Origin: DATBJJ01 sp963750915
Lineage (GTDB): Bacteria > Acidobacteriota > Vicinamibacteria > Vicinamibacterales > 2-12-FULL-66-21
NCBI GenBank assembly: GCA_963750915.1
Contig: CAVVSF010000007.1
Location: forward strand, 124,001 to 188,000
Length of the DNA: 64,000 nt
Direction: 5' to 3'
Shown: in pieces, positions 55,210 through 63,372 of the stretch
How positions within the stretch are numbered: the stretch's first letter is position 1
How the letters are laid out: each line of letters begins with the position of its first letter
Program-made: the position numbers and the translations under genes
The notes under the pieces: generated by a model
The model's database searches: none
Seen by the model: only the letters and a program-made list of their open reading frames with translations
Told to the model about the DNA's origin: nothing

Positions 55210-55346
55210 CGAGGCCGCTGGCACCGGCGACGTCCTCACGAGCGAGCGTCAGCAATGTTTGCTCGTAAGCTCGCGAGGCGACAGCGACAGCACTCGCGAG
55301 TTCAACGAACAGCGGAACCCACGTCGCATCAGCTGGCAGCCTAGCA

Positions 55347-58334
55347 ATGAGCAATCGCGTAACGGCGTCAGCGGCACCGGCAACGGCGGTGAGGCTTACC
55401 ACCACACCGACGCGAATGCTGCACCGCACATGCGCCTGCGGCCAGCACACCCGCTCGGGCGAGTGCGAAGAGTGCCGCGAGCGCGACGTCGGCACCTTGC
55501 AGCGCGCCGCAATCACTGCGTCGCCTCGGGAGGAAGCGCTCCCAATCGTGCATGGGGTCGCGCGTGTTCCTCGCGAAGAGCCTCACGCTCTCGAAGAAGG
55601 TCGCCAGCGTCGGCACACCTTCAGCCGAGTGAATGTCGCGCCGCCGTCCCTCCCGCACCAGCGAAAACTGATTGTCAACCGTCCGGGGGATGTGCACGAG
55701 CGGGAAGCGGACCGCATCTCCGAACAAGTGATGAGGATACCTGACCTATCGCTCCAACGCGCCACCAGCGTTGGCAGAGTGCTTCTCGAGGGTCAGGCGG
55801 AACAGTCCGGCGACGAACACGAGCGCGTCCAGACCAAGAACAAAAGCTCAAACGACCCCGGGCTCACCGAAGCGCCGCGTATCGTTCACGAGGAATTGGG
55901 TTCATCGGGTCAGCTTCTCGATCCGGTCACGCGCGGGTTCATGGAGCCGCGTTTCGGTTATGACTTCAGCCAGGTGCGCGTGCACACCGGCGCGCACGCG
56001 GCCGAATCCGCCAAGGCCGTGCAGGCGCGTGCTTATACCGTGGGCCGCGACGTCGTCTTCGCCTCAGGTGAATATGCGCCCGCTACCCCGCACGGGCAGC
56101 GGCTGCTCGCACACGAGCTGACGCACGTAGCGCAGCAGGGCGCGGTGCGTCGCGCGGTGCTGCAGCGGCGGCCGACGACGGAGACCGCGACGAGCGCGCC
56201 CGCCTATACGGAGCCGGGGTGGAAGTTCATAAACAAGCCCGGCATAGTGCGGGTAGAGGAGGCGACGGCGAAGGAGCGAGGCGCGCGATTGCGCCCCGAG
56301 CCCAACACGTCGCCGGCCTCCACGGCCAAGTCGGTTCACCTCGACGAAAACACCCACGTCGTCGTCGTCGCGGAGAACTCCGACTCAAAATCCAGTTGGC
56401 GCTTCGTGCACGTCACCGACGGGAGGTACATCGCGCACAGCGGCTACGTCGCTTCATGGCTGATTCATACGAGGCTGCCGGACCCAGGAGCAATCGAATA
56501 CTACATCGACAAGCCTGGGCTGAGGCTTCAGTCGCTCGTCGAAAACCACCCGTATTTCCAGGACTACGACATCAAGACCGGCGACGACGCGCGCACGCTC
56601 GTGATGGCGGTCTACAAGGCGAACGAGGAGCACCCGATCGAGAAGGGCAAGACCGGCGTCTACCTCAACCCCGAGAAGCTGGCCGAAGCCAAAGACGCCG
56701 GATTCTTGACGCGGGTCGGCGACCGCCTGGACGAATACCGGCGAGTCATGCGGCCCATCCTCCAGTCGATTGAGCTGAAACTCGGCCACAAGATCTGGCT
56801 CCCCGGCCCGTCCTACATCGACTCGCTGAAAGACAAGGGGATCATTCCCGAGCGTCCGGCGTGGAAGAACACCCTCGTCAAGGTCACGAAGGGGATCGGC
56901 GGATTCGTGTCTGGACTGGTCCAGGGGTTCATCGGTTCCTTCGTCGATCTCTTCGTCGGGATCTACGACCTCATCAAGACCATCATCTCCACGGTCAAAG
57001 ACCTCTTCACGGGCGAGCTCTTCGACAAAGCGTCGAAGATCTACGACGCGATCGTGGACTTCCTGGAGAAGAAGACGCCGGGCGAGGTGCTGTCTACGAT
57101 CGTCAATGCGCTGAGCACGGCGATCGGCGAGATGTGGAATAGCTTCACGCGCCGCTGGTCGTCCAACAACTTCTTCGACAAGTGGAATTTCCGCGGCCGT
57201 GTGATCGGCTACATCGCCGCGGAGATCCTGATGGCGGTCTTCAGCGGCGGCGCTTCACTGGCGGCCAAGCTGCTGAGCAAGCTCGGGAAGGTCGGCAAGG
57301 TTCTCGCGGAGATTCTCGCGAAGATCCTCAACAAGGTGGACGACATGCTCGACATCGTGCCCGGGCGTAAGCGCTCGAAGCACGAGGCGTCCAAGCACGG
57401 CGACGGCAAAGACTCGAAGTCCAAGCAGCTTCCCATGGCGATCGCCGCTGCGTCGGTTATGACCGAGATAAACGACAAGGCAGACGTCCCTGTCCCGATA
57501 GCGATCGCCGCGCTGTCACCGCTGCGCGCCAAATACAGCTGGATAAACCGATTCAGCGCCGAGCCAAAGGGACCGGGGCGGTACGTGATCGTGATGAACG
57601 GGTCCAGGCATGTCGTCGACGAGGACTACACGGCGAAGGAGGAAACGCCGGACAAGGCGGCCATGACGAAACCGCTCTCGGCCGGAACCCCCCTCCCACC
57701 AAGGAGCCCGTGCCCAACGTGCCAGAGTCGGGTGCTGCCTTCGAGAAGCGCGTGCTCGTCGACGAGCCGCCTTCCCCCGAGCAAGACCTACTTCGGCTGG
57801 AAGGGAGGGACGCGCAACTTCCACGCGCTCGAAAAGGCCTTGAAGCAGCACGGGATCGACTTCCAAACAGGGGTTAAGCTCCCACGCACCAGGGTGCTGT
57901 CTCAGCCGGCTCTGAAGTTCATCGAGGGCAATCCCGCGTTGCGGAGGATGTGGAAGCAGGAAGTAGACCCGATCACTGATGCGTTGAAACGGGTGTGGGA
58001 GGCGAAGCGCAAGAGCGCTGGGGACTGGCGCACGATCAAGGCTCTAGAGAAGCAGGAGTTCGCACTCAACAAGAAGCTGGACGGGCACCTCGATTTTGCA
58101 AAAGGGGATGTGGGGAATAAGCGCCTCGACCTCGTCGAGATCAACCTGGACAAGAACGGCATCAACAAGGTCATGGTGACCGATACCACGATGAAGACCC
58201 ACGACCCGAGTCACAACTTCAAGACCCGATTCTATGTGGAAGTCATGAAGCGGTTGACCGGGACCAATAACGTCCATGGTCTGGACTGGAAGTCGGTTTA
58301 TGACATCGAGTCCGTAACCCCAAGGGCGAAATGA
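55347..58334 (+). CDS. Large DUF4157 eCIS cargo protein with SH3b-like and membrane-active-like regions
   Basis: 995 residues. Leader CACGQHTRSGECEEC near 30-44, VNRPGDVHEREADRISEQVM, then DUF4157 (RFGYDFSQVRVHTGA to LLAHELTHVAQQ, about 205-270). Residues about 290-372 form an SH3b-like domain (GARLRPEPN...SWRFVHVTDGRYIAH). Residues about 510-660 contain hydrophobic helices (GGFVSGLVQGFIGSFVDLFVG; GYIAAEILMAVFSGGASLAA), then a Lys-rich stretch. The C-terminal domain (about 810-995) has KRLDLVEINLDKNGINKV, perhaps nuclease-like. Between about 57690 and 57785 the frame is briefly wrong (see findings). Likely toxin. Confidence 0.82.
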   Translation: MSNRVTASAAPATAVRLTTTPTRMLHRTCACGQHTRSGECEECRERDVGTLQRAAITASPREEALPIVHGVARVPREEPHALEEGRQRRHTFSRVNVAPPSLPHQRKLIVNRPGDVHEREADRISEQVMRIPDLSLQRATSVGRVLLEGQAEQSGDEHERVQTKNKSSNDPGLTEAPRIVHEELGSSGQLLDPVTRGFMEPRFGYDFSQVRVHTGAHAAESAKAVQARAYTVGRDVVFASGEYAPATPHGQRLLAHELTHVAQQGAVRRAVLQRRPTTETATSAPAYTEPGWKFINKPGIVRVEEATAKERGARLRPEPNTSPASTAKSVHLDENTHVVVVAENSDSKSSWRFVHVTDGRYIAHSGYVASWLIHTRLPDPGAIEYYIDKPGLRLQSLVENHPYFQDYDIKTGDDARTLVMAVYKANEEHPIEKGKTGVYLNPEKLAEAKDAGFLTRVGDRLDEYRRVMRPILQSIELKLGHKIWLPGPSYIDSLKDKGIIPERPAWKNTLVKVTKGIGGFVSGLVQGFIGSFVDLFVGIYDLIKTIISTVKDLFTGELFDKASKIYDAIVDFLEKKTPGEVLSTIVNALSTAIGEMWNSFTRRWSSNNFFDKWNFRGRVIGYIAAEILMAVFSGGASLAAKLLSKLGKVGKVLAEILAKILNKVDDMLDIVPGRKRSKHEASKHGDGKDSKSKQLPMAIAAASVMTEINDKADVPVPIAIAALSPLRAKYSWINRFSAEPKGPGRYVIVMNGSRHVVDEDYTAKEETPDKAAMTKPLSAGTPLPPRSPCPTCQSRVLPSRSACSSTSRLPPSKTYFGWKGGTRNFHALEKALKQHGIDFQTGVKLPRTRVLSQPALKFIEGNPALRRMWKQEVDPITDALKRVWEAKRKSAGDWRTIKALEKQEFALNKKLDGHLDFAKGDVGNKRLDLVEINLDKNGINKVMVTDTTMKTHDPSHNFKTRFYVEVMKRLTGTNNVHGLDWKSVYDIESVTPRAK

Positions 58335-58616
58335 GGTGCCTGCGACCGGCACGCCCGTGGCCCCCTCGCCGGCCATCCCTGAGCGGAGCCCTCATGACCT
58401 CTGTCCACCGTGATTTCGCAGGTCGCGAAAGAAAACCTCGGCCTCGAACGAGCGCGACGCGAGTCATACCAGTCCAGGCTTCGGTCTCGGTCATCGACTT
58501 TTCCAGCTTGGTGGACTCGCTACGGGCGGCCGTTCACAGATGCGTGCCGCCTCGTTTGCGTCTGCCGCGCCGTGCGAGTGAGACTCTCGATGCGTAGGTG
58601 ACTACGCGTGTCCCGA

Positions 58617-59819
58617 TCACGGGCATTTCTTGGCGTCCTGCCCGCCGCACGGATTAGACACCATACGCCCCATCGCTGCGAAGCGGGCACAGCACAGCTC
58701 CTTCAGCGGGCCCGCGCTGTAACCTAAAACTACCTTCGTCTTTCCCTCTCGCGAGTGGTAGTTGATCTGCCGAAGCGGGTTCTCGGCGTCGACATGGACG
58801 CAGGAAAGAGACCCTGTAACCAAGCTGCCGAGATGGATGGCCTGATTACCGCTCGCTTTGCCCTCTTTGTAGAACACCGCGAAGCTCATGTTGGCGAGGT
58901 CGGTTTTTCCCGGCTTGAAGTGCTTCTTTCCAGGGTACTCGTCGGAAACACGGTCCGCCTTTGCTACTGCTGTTTGGTTATAGCCGCACCCTTCGATCCG
59001 CGTCACCCTGTGATTGCCCCGGTCATTCAATCCTTGGGACGCCTTGCCGCCGACGATTGATGCGCTGATGTCGGCGCGCTTCACCGGGTTTGCGAAATAC
59101 TGCGCCGTGAGTGTCCCAGTCGGTATCAGATCCCCCGCGTCGTCGGTCGTCGTCGCGGTGAAGTTAACTGAGATGTTCTCGATCCACGGATCCTTGTCCT
59201 TGCTTTTGAAAGGTACTTCTGTCAGCCCTCCGCCGTCGCACGTACCAAAATTCGGGCTCTTCTTCGATCGATACGGCATCACCGTGGCGGCGGACCGACT
59301 GACCGGAGACACAGCGCTCAGCGGCGCTGCGGGGTCCTGCTGAATCACGTGTGTGAGCTCGTGCGCGAGCAGCCACCTTCCTTGTGGACTGTGCGGCGCA
59401 AAACGGCCCGGCGCAAACCCGATGTGCCGGCCCACCGCGTACGCCTCTGCATCCAGTGATCGCGCCCGTTGGGCCGCCAGGCCATCCGTGTGCACCCGCA
59501 CGTGACTGAAGTCGTAGCCGAAATGCGGTTCGAGAGAGGCGCGGAGTGATCGCGAGAGTGGTTGTCCGTTACCGTCCCCGTCAGCCATGGACGATGCGCC
59601 AGTGCCGTGAGGCGCTGCGATCCAAGGCTCTAGTGATGACGCACTGACACCGGTCACCATGCCCGCCATTCGCTCCGCTTCAACCTCGAATCGATCGCGG
59701 GTTGCGATGCTACCAGCGTGGCGCGCGCCGACCGACGTCGCCGAGCGTGATACACAGAAGCGTTGCACGTTGAGCGGCGTGGACGTGACGTCCTGACAGT
59801 GGTAGCCGCGACGGTTCAT
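58617..59819 (-). CDS. DUF4157 cargo protein with possible L,D-transpeptidase-like C-terminus
   Basis: 400 residues. DUF4157 about 100-170 (HFGYDFSHVRVHTDG to LLAHELTHVIQQDP). The C-terminal domain (about 195-395) includes AIHLGSLVTGSLSCVHVDAE, which resembles the His...Ser-x-x-Cys site of YkuD-type L,D-transpeptidases with altered residues; this is tentative. The leader lacks the CACGxH motif of its neighbours. GAGGGT precedes the ATG, 16 bases after the M23 gene, so they form one operon. Confidence 0.75.
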   Translation of the reverse strand: MNRRGYHCQDVTSTPLNVQRFCVSRSATSVGARHAGSIATRDRFEVEAERMAGMVTGVSASSLEPWIAAPHGTGASSMADGDGNGQPLSRSLRASLEPHFGYDFSHVRVHTDGLAAQRARSLDAEAYAVGRHIGFAPGRFAPHSPQGRWLLAHELTHVIQQDPAAPLSAVSPVSRSAATVMPYRSKKSPNFGTCDGGGLTEVPFKSKDKDPWIENISVNFTATTTDDAGDLIPTGTLTAQYFANPVKRADISASIVGGKASQGLNDRGNHRVTRIEGCGYNQTAVAKADRVSDEYPGKKHFKPGKTDLANMSFAVFYKEGKASGNQAIHLGSLVTGSLSCVHVDAENPLRQINYHSREGKTKVVLGYSAGPLKELCCARFAAMGRMVSNPCGGQDAKKCP

Positions 59820-59835
59820 TGAAGACCCTCAATCA

Positions 59836-60702
59836 TTAACATGGATCGGGCTCAGCGTGATTGATTGGCGTCGCCGCGCTCCCGGTCGCTTCGATGACCT
59901 GGCTGGGCTCGACGAGGAAAGGAGCGGGGTCGATCGAGCTGCCTCCTTCGCGAACCTCGAAGTGCAGATGCGGCCTGTCGGCATCCGCGTTGCCCGTGGT
60001 TCCCGTCGCGCCGAGCACGGCGCCTACGCAGTACGACCCCGCCGCCTCTTGGTGCGAGAGGTGCGAGTATCGATAGGCACGGTCAGGGTTGGCATTGCTG
60101 GTGAGCGTTACGAACTGTCCCAGCCCGCCTCGATCATTCCCGGGCGTCATACGCCCTGTGACGACGGCCCGAATAGCCGTGCCTGCCGGGGCGTGAATGT
60201 CCCAGCCATGATGCATTCGGGCGCACCTATTTCGGTATCGACCGAACTTTGCACCTCGCCATCCCGATGCTCCAGGCGACTGGAACGTCGACATGTCGCT
60301 GAGAGGATCGATCACCGGATTGGTTGCTCGCCCGATCGAACACACGATCCCTCGCACCGTGCGCCCGATCCGCTCGCCGAGGCTTGGCGTTTCCTCCTCG
60401 CCGGCGCCCCTTTCGTCCGGCCCACCCCGCTCGGTCGCCGATGGTTCAGCGCCGACTCGCACACGACTGAAGTCATGTTCGAACCGGTGGTCGTTCACCG
60501 GGTGCGTCGAAGCCGGCACATCGGATTGTTCGCTTGCAACCGCGGCGTGCCGATGCAAAGCAGTGCGGTTCTTCGTGCACGCTTCGCACTCACCGCCATG
60601 GAATGAATGATTGCCACACGCACACGTGCGCTGCAGGATGCTGCCGGGCAGCGGCATCCGATCTCGTCTTGCCGCCCGTGCCATCTGCGCTGTGCGTGAC
60701 AT
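59836..60702 (-). CDS. Cargo-type protein with M23 peptidase domain and truncated DUF4157
   Basis: 288 residues. Leader CACGNHSFHGGECEAC near 28-43, then only the first strand of DUF4157 (HDFSRVRV, with no HELTH half). The C-terminal M23 (LytM) peptidase has RMHHGWDIHAPAGTAI and RPHLHFEVREGG, supplying the zinc ligands His, Asp and His. It would cleave peptidoglycan cross-links. ATG at 60702 (MSRTAQMARAARR) matches leaders of the other cargo; the frame is open to 60750. Likely bacteriolytic cargo. Confidence 0.82.
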   Translation of the reverse strand: MSRTAQMARAARRDRMPLPGSILQRTCACGNHSFHGGECEACTKNRTALHRHAAVASEQSDVPASTHPVNDHRFEHDFSRVRVGAEPSATERGGPDERGAGEEETPSLGERIGRTVRGIVCSIGRATNPVIDPLSDMSTFQSPGASGWRGAKFGRYRNRCARMHHGWDIHAPAGTAIRAVVTGRMTPGNDRGGLGQFVTLTSNANPDRAYRYSHLSHQEAAGSYCVGAVLGATGTTGNADADRPHLHFEVREGGSSIDPAPFLVEPSQVIEATGSAATPINHAEPDPC

Positions 60703-60830
60703 CAGCCAGACTGTTGAGGTTAGTGAACAGCGCGACCTATCGCGAATCATACAACCGTTTGCGAGAGTTTTCGCTCAGCTGTCCCAACTGTTGAACATAT
60801 CGATCTGATCTTCTCGGCCTCCCTTCAGGT

Positions 60831-60866
60831 TAGTCGACTCCGGGGCCGCGTCACGGGGTCAGTCCG
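60831..60866 (+). repeat. Dispersed repeat, copy 2
   Basis: Similar to 16548-16582, beginning TAGTCGACTCCGGGGCCGCG. It lies just outside the IS256-type remnant. Confidence 0.4.
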
Positions 60867-60932
60867 AGGCGTCAGATGGCGAAGCACTATTGTGGAGTTG
60901 GGAACACCGCCCAGTTGGAACCAGATCGGGTA

Positions 60933-61852
60933 GTGTCCCGTCAAGTGGTTGAAATTCGCGCTCACCGTCCGTGAGTCAACCACGGCGTGGACGCTGCCGC
61001 GGCCGTGGACGGAAGAGCGCCGTCCACCGCCGCTTGGAAACCTGGAGAGCGGTTTCCACCAGCGCCCACACCGGTCATCGTCACGCAATCGCCGCTAGGA
61101 TCTCCTGGGCCGTCGTGGACAGCGTCGGCGTCGTGAGTTGGTGCATCGATTCCGCGCTGAAGTAGCGTCGCTCGGCGACGGCCCATTCGTCATCCTGTTC
61201 GAGGAGGATGGCGCCGACGAGCCGAATTACGGCCGCCGGATTCGGAAAGATCCCCACGACATTCGACTGCCGCTTGATTTCCTTGTTCAGCCGCTCCAGC
61301 GGATTGGTGCTGTGGAGTTGCCGTTGGTGCTCGACGGGCAGGTGCCGATACGCCAGGATGTCTTCCGCCGCGTCCTCGAGTAGCGCGGCCGCGCGCGGAA
61401 AGCGGCTTCGCAGGCCATCTGCTATCTTGCGGAGCTGCGTCAACGCGGACGCGTGGTCCGGCTGCGCGAAGATGGTCCGCACGATCGCCGCACCTTCGGA
61501 ATCGCGAGCTCGATGGTGCCCATCCGCGTGTCCCAGGTCCGTGTCCGACTCCCGTTGCGATAGGTCACGTCCGCTCCCCGCTGCGCTCGTGACGCTCCGC
61601 GCCAATCAGCCCGGCGACTTCCGTTTCCATCAGCGCCTGCGACAGCACGCGAATGCCCTCGCGTAGCACGTCGCCATCCTGCTCCTCGAGGAGCTTGCCA
61701 ACGAACGCAGACAGATCCACTCTGGGCTTGGCCATCGTCGTAACACCTCCGTGTCGTCCTTCTCCAGCCAGAGAGAACTCACGGAAAGATGCGCGATGGC
61801 CGACTCCGCTGTCTACTCGCAGGGCCTTACCGAATTTCCACCACGTCCCGGG
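60933..61852 (-). mobile_element. IS256-type element, internally deleted
   Basis: Ends GTGTCCCGTCAAGTGGTTGA (60933) and, inverted, ACCCGGGACGTGGTGGAAAT (61852) are imperfect inverted repeats. At about 920 bases it is shorter than the usual 1.3-1.4 kb and its transposase is broken. The right end abuts the IS3-group element at 61853. Confidence 0.65.
61081..61735 (-). pseudogene. IS256-family transposase, frameshifted and deleted
   Basis: The N-terminus (MAKPRVDLSAFVGKLLEEQD) is typical. The frame is lost after HERSGERT, where a TGA falls in place of TYRNGS. The central DDE region is missing: the sequence jumps from GTIELAIPK to AAIVRTIFAQPDH. The C-terminus (NPLERLNKEIKRQSNVVGIF) remains. Not functional. 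Confidence 0.85.
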
Positions 61853-62836
61853 TGGAGTTCCCAGGATTTAGTGGAGGCGCTTCCGAAGCGGCTTGTGAGC
61901 GGCCTCGAATTGCTCCGGACTGACGCCGCCGAGATGGCTGTGGCGGCGTGTTGAATTGTAGAAGCTGTCGATGTAGTGCGCAATGTCCGCGACCGCCAGC
62001 TCCCGGTTCTTGTAGATCTGTTTTTTGATTCGCTCTTTCTTCAGGCTGCTGAAGAACGACTCGGCGACGGCGTTGTCCCAGCAGTTGCCTTTGCGGCTCA
62101 TACTAGGTTCCAGGTGATTGGAGCGGCAGAATCGCCGCCACGCGTCGCTGCCGTACTGGGCGCCCTGATCGGAATGAATCAAGGTTCCGCAGGGCCGTCG
62201 CCGTCGCACCGCCAACAGCACGGCATTGAGCACGAGCTCGCGGTGAATGGTTGGCCCAGCGGCCCAGCCGACGATCTTGCGCGAGAAGAGATCCATGACG
62301 ACGGCGAGGTACAGCCAGCCCTGCCACGTCCGAATATAGGTGATATCGGTCACCCACGCGGTGTTAGGCCGCGTGGCGGTGAATTGCCGCTGCAGGAGAT
62401 TCGGGATGAGGAGCGACGGCTTGCCGACCGCCCAGCGCCGAATTCGATACCCATGGAGCGCGCGCAAATTGTTCTCGCGCATCAGCCGTCCGACACGATG
62501 CTTACTGCAGGTTTCTCCCGCCTCTCGCAAATCCAGGAAGACGCGCGGAGCGCCATAAATGCCATGGCTCGCGACGAACGATGCGCGAATCAGTCGCAGC
62601 AGTCGGGCGTCTTCCTGATCGTGGTTCGAAATCGGTTGTTGCAGCCAAAGGTAGTAGCCGCTGACCGCGACCCCGAGGACGCGGCACATCATCTGGACGC
62701 TGTACTGATCTCGATGGGCCTTAATGAAGGCGTAGGTTGATCGGACCCTCCCAGGGACCTGGGGCTTGGACTTCGGCATCGCTCCTCCGCAAAAAGCCAG
62801 ATGCTAGCGTCTGTCCACTAAATCCTGGGAACTCCA
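61853..62836 (-). mobile_element. IS3-group element with perfect 23-base inverted repeats
   Basis: Inverted repeats at 61853-61875 (TGGAGTTCCCAGGATTTAGT...) and 62814-62836 match over 23 bases. The element is 984 bases and carries only the orfB transposase. IS3 elements normally also have orfA and are 1.2-1.5 kb, so this may be an orfA-deleted copy. No target duplication was seen. The transposase stop codon falls within the left repeat. Confidence 0.85.
61868..62779 (-). CDS. IS3-group transposase OrfB (DDE integrase)
   Basis: 303 residues with an HTH_21 region (KAHRDQYSVQMMCRVLGVAV), YGAPRVFLDLREAG, and an rve DDE core: Asp in WVTDITYI, Asp in IHSDQGAQYGS and Glu in AVAESFFSSLKKE. The frame is intact. 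Without OrfA, autonomous transposition is doubtful. Confidence 0.9.
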   Translation of the reverse strand: MPKSKPQVPGRVRSTYAFIKAHRDQYSVQMMCRVLGVAVSGYYLWLQQPISNHDQEDARLLRLIRASFVASHGIYGAPRVFLDLREAGETCSKHRVGRLMRENNLRALHGYRIRRWAVGKPSLLIPNLLQRQFTATRPNTAWVTDITYIRTWQGWLYLAVVMDLFSRKIVGWAAGPTIHRELVLNAVLLAVRRRRPCGTLIHSDQGAQYGSDAWRRFCRSNHLEPSMSRKGNCWDNAVAESFFSSLKKERIKKQIYKNRELAVADIAHYIDSFYNSTRRHSHLGGVSPEQFEAAHKPLRKRLH

Positions 62837-62928
62837 GCTGCAGCAGCGCGAGTCCGTCGTGTACGTAAAGGAACAACTCGGACACGCGTCGATTCAGGTC
62901 ACCGTCGACACGTATGGAAGACGTGATC
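62837..62928 (+). pseudogene. Tyrosine recombinase C-terminal remnant
   Basis: QQRESVVYVKEQLGHASIQV followed by TVDTYGR is the end of a phage-type integrase, including the GHASIQ box and the catalytic Tyr in DTYG. The rest is missing, presumably lost with the IS insertions. The frame continues without homology. Confidence 0.7.
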
Positions 62929-63372
62929 GTTGCGCGAGATTAGCGTGCAGCGCCCGTCCGCGATGTGGGCGAACGCGCGAATCCATCGAGCTTCGGCTCG
63001 AAGATGAAGTCCTGATGATCGAACGGTTGACAGCGAGGCGCAGGAGGCGCATTGGGCTGTAGCAGGCCAGCACAGCCATTCAGCCTTTCAGCCGGCGGCT
63101 CGTGCTGTATTGGCTCGCGTCCCGCCGGGAGCAGAAAAGCTGGGTGCAGAGCGGGCCGGCAAGCTCATCAGAGCAGCCCACATCCCTTCAGCTTTGGCCC
63201 AATTGGGGCAGTTGTTCGGTTCCCGCCCACTCGGAGTTATAGCAAGTAGATAACCAGGCTCCACTCGGCTGGAGCTCTACCTGCCGTGCGTTTGGACGGC
63301 ACTCGATCGTTCGTTGTTACAAGGTCGCTTGAATCGCATATTCTGACACGGCATATTCGCTAGAAGGTAATT
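62929..63372. other. Intergenic region, nothing recognised
   Basis: No frame has convincing coding character. It lies between the integrase remnant and the lipoprotein gene and should contain the latter's promoter. Confidence 0.4.

Noticed and set aside
61845..62845. Target-site duplication around the IS3-group element
   Set aside because: The bases next to the two inverted repeats do not match.
63185..63240. tRNA-like 3' end near the integrase remnant
   Set aside because: A TTCGGTT loop-like run was seen, but it breaks the T-loop consensus and no acceptor or anticodon arm could be built.
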